From a bacterium (GTDB lineage Bacteria > Patescibacteriota > Minisyncoccia > Phycocordibacterales > PALSA-1337): a stretch of DNA of 11,173 bases. Within the stretch, counting starts at the first letter, position 1, and every line of letters begins with the position of its first letter. Position numbers and translations under genes: made by a program. The notes beneath the pieces were generated by a model. It worked only from the letters and a program-made list of their open reading frames with translations, had not been told where the DNA came from and did no database searches. Of this stretch, positions 6,900-11,173 are shown in pieces. The DNA is taken from contig JAUSHF010000005.1 of assembly GCA_030648705.1 (NCBI GenBank), forward strand, positions 1 to 11,173, written 5' to 3'.

Positions 6900-7583
6900 T
6901 TAATTTCTACGTAAAGTTTCGTCTCGAACTATTTTTCCATCTGCGAGCTCTATGATTCGATCTGCCTTTTCAGCGTAATCCTTCTCATGAGTCACCATCA
7001 CTATAGTCTGCCCTTCTTTATGAAGCTTTAAAAATAATTCTAGAATCATATCTGATGTTTCAGTATCAAGGTTCGCAGTAGGTTCATCAGCAAATAGAAT
7101 TTCTGGATCGTGAGCGATGGCGCGTGCTATTGCTACTCTCTGTTGCTGGCCTCCAGAAAGCTGTGAGGGATAATTAATTAGTTTATCTTCGAGACCTACT
7201 CTTACCATAGCATCAGTAGCCATTCGTCTAGCATCAGCATCAGGTAAACCTAGCATTAGTAAAGGCAAGAGAACATTCTCTAAAGCAGTTAGTGACGGCA
7301 AAATAGCATAATCCTGAAAAACATAACCGAGTTTAGAAAGTCGGTAAAAAGTTCTCTCGTCCTCACTCATATTTATCACATCACGTCCCGCAAGCTCTAT
7401 ATCACCACTAGTAGGTTTATCTAGTAAACCTAATTGATAAAGTAAAGTAGATTTACCCGAACCAGATCTTCCTGTAATAGTTATGAATTGTCCTTTAGGA
7501 ACTATCAAGTCCACATGATTAACAGCAAAAAGCACATTCGTTCCGCTTTCAAATTTTTTAACTATTTGTTTTGCTTTTATCAT
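6900..7583 (-). CDS. ABC transporter ATP-binding protein (MacB/LolD type)
   Basis: 227 residues, the usual length for this family. It is the ATPase that powers the membrane protein encoded just upstream. All nucleotide-binding motifs are intact: Walker A GRSGSGKST (38-46), Q-loop Gln90, signature LSGGQQQ (142-148), Walker B ILFADE (162-167), D-loop NLD (171-173) and H-loop His199. Members of the MacB/LolD/FtsE group work on substrates at the outer face of the membrane rather than simply pumping small molecules; the substrate here cannot be told. It follows the permease gene by 57 nt on the same strand. A weaker TAAAAT box (7598-7593) 9 nt before the ATG might give an additional near-leaderless transcript. 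There is no Shine-Dalgarno. Confidence 0.95.
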   Translation of the reverse strand: MIKAKQIVKKFESGTNVLFAVNHVDLIVPKGQFITITGRSGSGKSTLLYQLGLLDKPTSGDIELAGRDVINMSEDERTFYRLSKLGYVFQDYAILPSLTALENVLLPLLMLGLPDADARRMATDAMVRVGLEDKLINYPSQLSGGQQQRVAIARAIAHDPEILFADEPTANLDTETSDMILELFLKLHKEGQTIVMVTHEKDYAEKADRIIELADGKIVRDETLRRN

Positions 7584-7592
7584 TTTCGTAAT

Positions 7593-7598
7593 ATTTTA
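7593..7598 (-). promoter_or_regulatory. Possible weak -10 box before the ABC ATPase gene
   Basis: TAAAAT on the minus strand lies 9 nt before the ATG, preceded by CGA instead of the TGn seen at other promoters of this window. The best -35 hexamer at 17 nt is TTAAAA. It follows the spacing of the stronger boxes but is less convincing. Confidence 0.3.
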
Positions 7599-7640
7599 TC
7601 GTCTGACATTCATTATTTTAATTCTTTCACTTTTTATATA

Positions 7641-8924
7641 TTATCTTCCAAGTATCGCATCTAATGTATTCTGCTTCACCACTATTCGTGCTGGTATATA
7701 TCCCGCGATTAATGTAGCGACGAGGAGAATAATAGCGCGAATGATAGTTCCGACCGGTGTCGCTACTAATATTCCGTCACTGAATGGGAAGTTAATCGGA
7801 TGACTGAAGAAATATGGCTGAAGTAGTAGAAATACTATGAGTGATCCTAATATAATACCGACTACAGCATAGAATAGTGATTGAAAAATATACGACAGTT
7901 CTATCGCTTCCTTTCTAACTCCTATTCCTTTCATAATACCGATGTATTTCCTACGAGTGATAGCATTAACGAATATTATGATAAAAATAGTAATGGCTGC
8001 CACAGCGATGCCGATAGTACCGATCAAATTTCCAAGAAGACTAAATGTCATTTTTAAATCGAGTAAAAATTTAGGCAAAGCCTCTTCGAAAGTCTGTATC
8101 CTCGCGTATTCAGCGTAACCCTGATTCAAAAGTAAACTCTTAATATATTCTGGAGAAACTCCGTCATTCAAACGTAAAATAATACTATTTACATTATTAT
8201 TTGATCTGTTTGCTATTTTCTTTAAATCTGAATCGAGCATAATAATACCCTGATCGAAATCTACTTTAGATTTGATAACACCCTTAACCGTAACTTCTTT
8301 AGTAATTCCTGCCACAGTTATTTTAATCTTTGAGCCTGTCTCCACATTTCTTAACACCTGCAATTCTGGTGATTCTATATCCAGATATTTAGAAAGTAAA
8401 TTTGCACCGAGGACTACTTTATCATGATCATCTGGACCTATAAACTCTCCCTCTGCTAGATATTTAGAAATGCCAGTAACTTCATTTTCTTTTTCTAAAT
8501 CTATCCCATACACAGTACCTCCAGATTTATCCACATGATCTGTTTCCTTTGTTCTTCTCTCATAATTAGCAGTTAATTTACCACTCTCGGTATACCTAGG
8601 AGTATATGCCTTAACTTCTTTTAAAGATTCAATGAAGTTAATAATTTCCTGACTCTTAGTAATATCAGTCTTATCGGTCAAAGTAGAAATCACCACATCT
8701 CCCGCCATGCGTTCTTTGTGTGCTGTAATAGAACCTTCAATAAGTCCGACAAGTATTCCGTTTAACACTATCATATTTAAAAAGGTCAAAACCATAACCG
8801 CTATTATTAGCAGTGTTGTCCATTTATTTGCTTTTTTAATATCTCTTAGCGCTAAAAAAAAGCCTATTTTATAAGACTGTATTCTGCCAGCAGGTCTTTT
8901 AAAATAGCTTGCTAATTTATCCAT
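7641..8924 (-). CDS. ABC transporter permease, MacB/FtsX family
   Basis: 427 residues from the chosen ATG at 8924. An ATG at 8978 would add 18 residues (MEYFLYFYTS...), but it lies upstream of an extended -10 box (8931-8939) and is therefore probably untranslated. The layout is that of MacB-like permeases: a cytoplasmic N-terminus, TM1 at about 36-62, a large extracytoplasmic domain (about 63-290), then the FtsX domain with TM2 (about 296-322), TM3 (about 344-368) and TM4 (about 386-411). RRKYIGIMKGIGVRKEAI (about 324-341) is the typical cytoplasmic coupling segment. The C-terminus ARIVVKQNTLDAILGR matches the family pattern (A...A...P.EALR). It pairs with the ATPase downstream. No MacA-like adaptor gene is nearby, as expected for a cell without an outer membrane. 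The exported or released substrate is unknown. Confidence 0.9.
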   Translation of the reverse strand: MDKLASYFKRPAGRIQSYKIGFFLALRDIKKANKWTTLLIIAVMVLTFLNMIVLNGILVGLIEGSITAHKERMAGDVVISTLTDKTDITKSQEIINFIESLKEVKAYTPRYTESGKLTANYERRTKETDHVDKSGGTVYGIDLEKENEVTGISKYLAEGEFIGPDDHDKVVLGANLLSKYLDIESPELQVLRNVETGSKIKITVAGITKEVTVKGVIKSKVDFDQGIIMLDSDLKKIANRSNNNVNSIILRLNDGVSPEYIKSLLLNQGYAEYARIQTFEEALPKFLLDLKMTFSLLGNLIGTIGIAVAAITIFIIIFVNAITRRKYIGIMKGIGVRKEAIELSYIFQSLFYAVVGIILGSLIVFLLLQPYFFSHPINFPFSDGILVATPVGTIIRAIILLVATLIAGYIPARIVVKQNTLDAILGR

Positions 8925-8930
8925 TCGGAT

Positions 8931-8959
8931 ATTATAACATTTATCTAAAGAAGTATAAA
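8931..8959 (-). promoter_or_regulatory. Permease promoter, predicted leaderless
   Basis: TGTTATAAT (8939-8931, minus strand) is an extended -10 box ending 6 nt before the ATG at 8924. TTTATA (8959-8954) sits 17 nt upstream as a weak -35 match. It decides the start: a transcript beginning here cannot encode the longer N-terminus from 8978. The 70-nt gap 8925-8994 holds this promoter and no other feature I can see. Confidence 0.6.
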
Positions 8960-8994
8960 AATATAAAAAGTACTCCACTTTATGAGAAAGCTTT

Positions 8995-9192
8995 TTATTT
9001 TTTTAGTTTTTCTGCCCAATCAGTCCACATAGGATAGAAGACATTTGCCACGAATACACAAAATAGTACGAAGACTCCTGTAAAAGCCCAAACAAATAAA
9101 GTTAGAAATTTCAAAAGCATAACACCCATCACCGCAAAGCCGGATCCAATATCACTAATTATTTCACTCATTACTTCTGCAAAATCTCCCAT
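8995..9192 (-). CDS. Small membrane protein, unknown function
   Basis: 65 residues from the ATG at 9190-9192. The frame stays open upstream to 9441, but that extension is antisense to the CPVC protein gene and runs through both promoters, so the short start is preferred. The N-terminus is acidic (MGDFAEVMSEIISDIGSG), followed by a long hydrophobic stretch (about 19-54, LLKFLTLFVWAFTGVFVLFCVFVANVF) that could form one long or two short helices, and an amphipathic, lysine-ending tail (MWTDWAEKLKK). It lies just upstream of the ABC permease on the same strand and could be an accessory of that transporter; this is inference from position only. A TATTAT box (9205-9200) lies 7 nt before the start, so the mRNA would be leaderless. 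Confidence 0.6.
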   Translation of the reverse strand: MGDFAEVMSEIISDIGSGFAVMGVMLLKFLTLFVWAFTGVFVLFCVFVANVFYPMWTDWAEKLKK

Positions 9193-9195
9193 GTA

Positions 9196-9204
9196 TGATA
9201 TAAT
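9196..9204 (+). promoter_or_regulatory. Extended -10 promoter of the CPVC membrane protein gene
   Basis: TGATATAAT, identical to the box before the priA-like gene and the hpf box. It predicts a start near 9211 and an AT-rich leader of about 19 nt with no Shine-Dalgarno before the ATG at 9230. It shows that the ATG at 9191, which lies upstream of the box, is not the translation start. Confidence 0.65.
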
Positions 9205-9227
9205 ACTTAAAAATAACAAAAAATCAA
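9200..9227 (-). promoter_or_regulatory. Divergent promoter of the 65-aa protein gene
   Basis: On the minus strand, TTGATT (9227-9222) and TATTAT (9205-9200) are separated by 16 nt. The -10 box overlaps the plus-strand TATAAT (9199-9204) almost completely because ATATAATA is near-palindromic. The box ends 7 nt before the minus-strand ATG. Confidence 0.45.
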
Positions 9228-9229
9228 CA

Positions 9230-9754
9230 ATGAAAAAAAGTACAAGGAAGATATTGTCGTTTTCTTTAATAGGTAGTTTTCTAGGTTTATTAATTCCCAA
9301 ATCTTTAACTTTCGCAGTTTGTCCTGTTTGTACATTAGCAGTCGGTGTCGGATTAGGATTTACTAGAGAACTTGGAATCGATGACACTGTCTCTGGTCTA
9401 TGGATCGGCGCTGTAGTAGTATCTATGACAATGTGGACCATTAACTGGATGATAAAGAAGAATTATAATTTCAAAGGAAGGGGAATAGCCATCTTACTCG
9501 GATACATACTGATTACTATAGTTCCTCTCTACTTTCTTAAAGGAATTTGGCATCCATTAAACGTTATATGGGGTATGAATAGACTACTTCTAGGAATTAT
9601 TCTTGGTGGATTCGCTTTCTATGGTACAGAGAGACTATATGACTGGATGAAAATGAAAAATGGTGGACACGCACATTTCCCTTTTGAAAAAGTCGTGCTT
9701 CCTTTAGTATCATTAATAATTTTAAGTATTGTTTTTTATTTTATAACAAAATAA
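9230..9754 (+). CDS. Polytopic membrane protein with an N-terminal CPVC motif, unknown function
   Basis: 174 residues from the ATG at 9230; an ATG at 9191 is in frame but upstream of the predicted promoter. The new N-terminus MKKSTRKILSFSLIGSFLGL has the form of a signal peptide or signal anchor, with LTFA (26-29) as a possible cleavage site just before CPVC (31-34). Four further helices are predicted at about 53-74, 84-103, 113-132 and 154-172. Between the last two lies a GGHAHF segment (145-150). The CPVC pair would sit at the outer face and could be a thiol-redox or metal-binding site; no family is recognised with certainty. The next gene, 44 nt downstream on the same strand, is probably co-transcribed. 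Confidence 0.8.
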   Translation: MKKSTRKILSFSLIGSFLGLLIPKSLTFAVCPVCTLAVGVGLGFTRELGIDDTVSGLWIGAVVVSMTMWTINWMIKKNYNFKGRGIAILLGYILITIVPLYFLKGIWHPLNVIWGMNRLLLGIILGGFAFYGTERLYDWMKMKNGGHAHFPFEKVVLPLVSLIILSIVFYFITK

Positions 9755-9798
9755 TTATTAAAAAAGAATAGCGAAATTTAAAAATTAAGAAAAATAAT

Positions 9799-10347
9799 AT
9801 GAACGAAAATAATAATTCAAATACACCTTTTAAAAATATCGATGAATTTGTAAAAAAAGTCGATGAAATGAAAAAGCAAGACAAAATGGATTTATCTTCG
9901 GATCAGGATTTGTCTATTGCTATTATGAATTTAGTTAGTATAGAAGAGCATTTCTTTTTCACTGCCGAGAAGACTGGTAAGCCAGAATATTTTGATCTAT
10001 TAAATGAAGTTCGAAATATGCGTAAAGATTTGCTCAAAAAAATTATTAAAGAATATGAGGGTGAAGTTTGGTGTATTTCTAAACACTTACTCGCCGCTTC
10101 ATATCGTCTAATGGAAGTGGGCACTAAAGCAATGTCTATGGGTAAAAAAGATGAGGCAAAAGAAATGTTCGATAAATCTTATGATCTATATTCATTATTC
10201 TGGGGTATTAATATGAAGCTCGTGAATATTGGTGATGTAAAAAAGATTCCTGATGGCGCTTTGAACAAAAAAGATGTGGAGAAAAAAGGTGTATTCGGTA
10301 AACTTGGAGATGCTGTTCGTCATGCCATAAACTGCTGTATAGAATAA
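9799..10347 (+). CDS. Conserved-looking soluble alpha-helical protein, unknown function
   Basis: 182 residues, no signal peptide or membrane helix, predicted almost wholly helical. The N-terminus is polar and Asn-rich (MNENNNSN). The core has SIAIMNLVSIEEHFFFTAEKTGKPEYFDLLNEVRNMRKDLLKK (39-81) and GEVWCISKHLLAASYRLMEVGTKAM (88-112), then a tetratricopeptide-like helix pair (KKDEAKEMFDKSYDLYSLFW). It ends with a basic segment and a Cys pair (Cys179-Cys180). Glu49, Glu50, His51, Cys92 and His96 are candidate metal or cofactor ligands on two helices; this is speculative. I recall similar proteins annotated as hypothetical in Parcubacteria genomes but cannot name the family. It lies 44 nt after the CPVC membrane protein gene on the same strand, suggesting joint function. 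There is no Shine-Dalgarno. Confidence 0.8.
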   Translation: MNENNNSNTPFKNIDEFVKKVDEMKKQDKMDLSSDQDLSIAIMNLVSIEEHFFFTAEKTGKPEYFDLLNEVRNMRKDLLKKIIKEYEGEVWCISKHLLAASYRLMEVGTKAMSMGKKDEAKEMFDKSYDLYSLFWGINMKLVNIGDVKKIPDGALNKKDVEKKGVFGKLGDAVRHAINCCIE

Positions 10348-10422
10348 AAACTGGACGACAGTATATTAAAGAAAAGAAAGTGTCAATTCTTCCTGTCACA
10401 TTTCATTAAAATTTACTAATTT

Positions 10423-10968
10423 ATGAAAAACTTCTCATATTTTATATTAGCAATAAAGAATTTTAGAGAGGTTGGTAATTTTATTCCCAGTCAGCGTTTT
10501 TTAATTAATAAATTAGTCTCGCCTATTAGCAAAGATTCTAAATATATATTAGAGCTTGGCGCAGGTGAAGGATGTGTCACTAAAGAGATCGGAAAAAGGG
10601 TTAATGACTCGTGTAAAATAATTTCTTTTGAAATAAACCCTGATATTATTAAACTTTCAAATATTGATAGGAAAAATACTTTTGTAATAAATGATGATGT
10701 CTTAAATGTTAAAAATCATCTGGATAAATTTAATATTAAAAAAATCGATTATATCGTTTCTAGTTTGCCTTTAGCACAAATAAATAATAAAAAGATTGAT
10801 ATTTTATTAAAGACCCTAAATGAATATCTTAAAGATGATGGCTTCTATATTCAATATCAATATTCAGTTCTGAGTTTAAAGACGCTTAAAAAGCATTATA
10901 AGGATATAAAAATTAAATTTACACCGTTTAATTTGCCACCGGCTTTTGTATATATCTGTAAGAAGTAA
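10423..10968 (+). CDS. SAM-dependent methyltransferase, phospholipid N-methyltransferase-like
   Basis: 181 residues. A class I methyltransferase fold: motif I is LELGAGEGCVT (43-53), the acidic end of strand 2 is SFEINP (68-73, Glu70 binding the SAM ribose), and DDV (91-93) follows. The family pattern, from memory, is that of bacterial phospholipid N-methyltransferases (COG3963 type): NFIPSQRFLINKLV at 19-32 (usually GAIAPSS..LA), IVSSLPL (111-117), DGFYIQYQYS (139-148) and the ending NLPPAFVYICKK. Such enzymes methylate phosphatidylethanolamine headgroups, but distant members are close to rRNA adenine dimethylases, so the substrate is not certain. The 75-nt gap before it holds only a weak TAAAAT (10407-10412), 10 nt before the ATG. 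It converges with the DinD-like gene, with 9 nt between the stops. Confidence 0.8.
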   Translation: MKNFSYFILAIKNFREVGNFIPSQRFLINKLVSPISKDSKYILELGAGEGCVTKEIGKRVNDSCKIISFEINPDIIKLSNIDRKNTFVINDDVLNVKNHLDKFNIKKIDYIVSSLPLAQINNKKIDILLKTLNEYLKDDGFYIQYQYSVLSLKTLKKHYKDIKIKFTPFNLPPAFVYICKK

Positions 10969-10977
10969 AATAAAAAC

Positions 10978-11173
10978 TTATTTTAATCTTTTGATATCAT
11001 TCTTTAGGTGTTTAATGTTCTTTTCTATAGGCAAATTTTCAGGCATTTCTCCGCCGATATCTTTTATAGCTTTTCTGACTTTTTTACCAACTTCATTATG
11101 TGTTTTTTCAGATTTTTCTTGTCCTTTAACTTTTTCTTTGTTTATCTTTTCATCTGTCTGGGTAATTCTAAAT
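10978..11173 (-). CDS. dinD: DinD-like protein, C-terminal part (gene continues beyond the window)
   Basis: Sixty-four residues are visible, open to the window edge on the 5' side. The segment ITQTDEKINKEKVKGQEK, then EKTHNEVGKKVRKAIKDIGG and GEMPENLPIEKNIKHLKN, closely follows the C-terminal end of bacterial DNA-damage-inducible protein D as I remember it (DEK..KE.IKGK..AN.TH..VGKKVR..I...GGTMPE.LP). DinD from Escherichia coli is LexA-controlled and inhibits RecA filament activity. The start, promoter and any LexA box lie outside the window. It ends TAA, 9 nt from the stop of the convergent methyltransferase gene, leaving no space for a separate terminator. Confidence 0.75.
   Translation of the reverse strand, partial: FRITQTDEKINKEKVKGQEKSEKTHNEVGKKVRKAIKDIGGEMPENLPIEKNIKHLKNDIKRLK

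Noticed and set aside
9193..9441. N-terminal extension of the minus-strand frame to a 148-aa protein
   Set aside because: It is antisense to the well-supported CPVC membrane protein gene and runs through two predicted promoters. The ATG at 9192 sits at the right distance from a TATTAT box.
10381..10405. Possible inverted repeat around TGTCA motifs before the methyltransferase gene
   Set aside because: The two TGTCA copies are in direct, not inverted, orientation and no stem of more than a few pairs forms.

Overview
The window looks like an AT-rich chromosomal segment of a bacterium of the Candidate Phyla Radiation (Patescibacteria, most likely Parcubacteria). This is inferred from gene style, not from a marker gene. 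The signs are very short intergenic gaps, no recognisable Shine-Dalgarno sequences, TAA or TAG stops only (11 TAA, 3 TAG, no TGA), several small single-helix membrane proteins, a dockerin/cohesin surface pair, and a priA-fmt pair whose PriA has lost its helicase motifs. No tRNA, rRNA, CRISPR array, insertion sequence or integrase is visible.

Layout. (1) Positions 1-1582, plus strand: the 3' end of a secreted dockerin protein, then a cohesin-like protein with a signal peptide and a C-terminal membrane anchor. Together they form a plausible calcium-dependent cell-surface attachment pair. (2) Positions 1706-4669, plus strand: a priA-like gene followed by fmt. The priA-like gene starts about 9 nt after an extended -10 box. 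(3) Positions 4608-9192, minus strand, listed in order of transcription: a 65-aa membrane protein, a MacB/FtsX-type ABC permease, its ATPase, zwf (glucose-6-phosphate dehydrogenase), a very long hairpin terminator, hpf (ribosome hibernation factor), and an 89-aa membrane protein that runs 62 nt into the 3' end of fmt. (4) Positions 9230-10968, plus strand: a polytopic membrane protein with a CPVC motif, a soluble protein of unknown function, and a phospholipid-methyltransferase-like SAM enzyme. (5) Positions 10978-11173, minus strand: the C-terminal end of a DinD-like protein that continues beyond the window.

The most consistent non-coding signal is a TGnTAWAAT extended -10 box (TGnTATAAT or TGnTAAAAT) found five times. 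At three genes it lies only 6-9 nt before the start codon, which predicts leaderless mRNAs. The boxes also correct two gene starts (the permease and the CPVC protein). The divergent pair at 9192/9230 appears to share one near-palindromic -10 region.

The most interesting points are the cohesin-dockerin pair, the PriA homologue without Walker A, DEEH or arginine-finger motifs but with all eight zinc cysteines, the leaderless-promoter pattern, and the 26-bp perfect hairpin whose arm contains the predicted -35 box of hpf.
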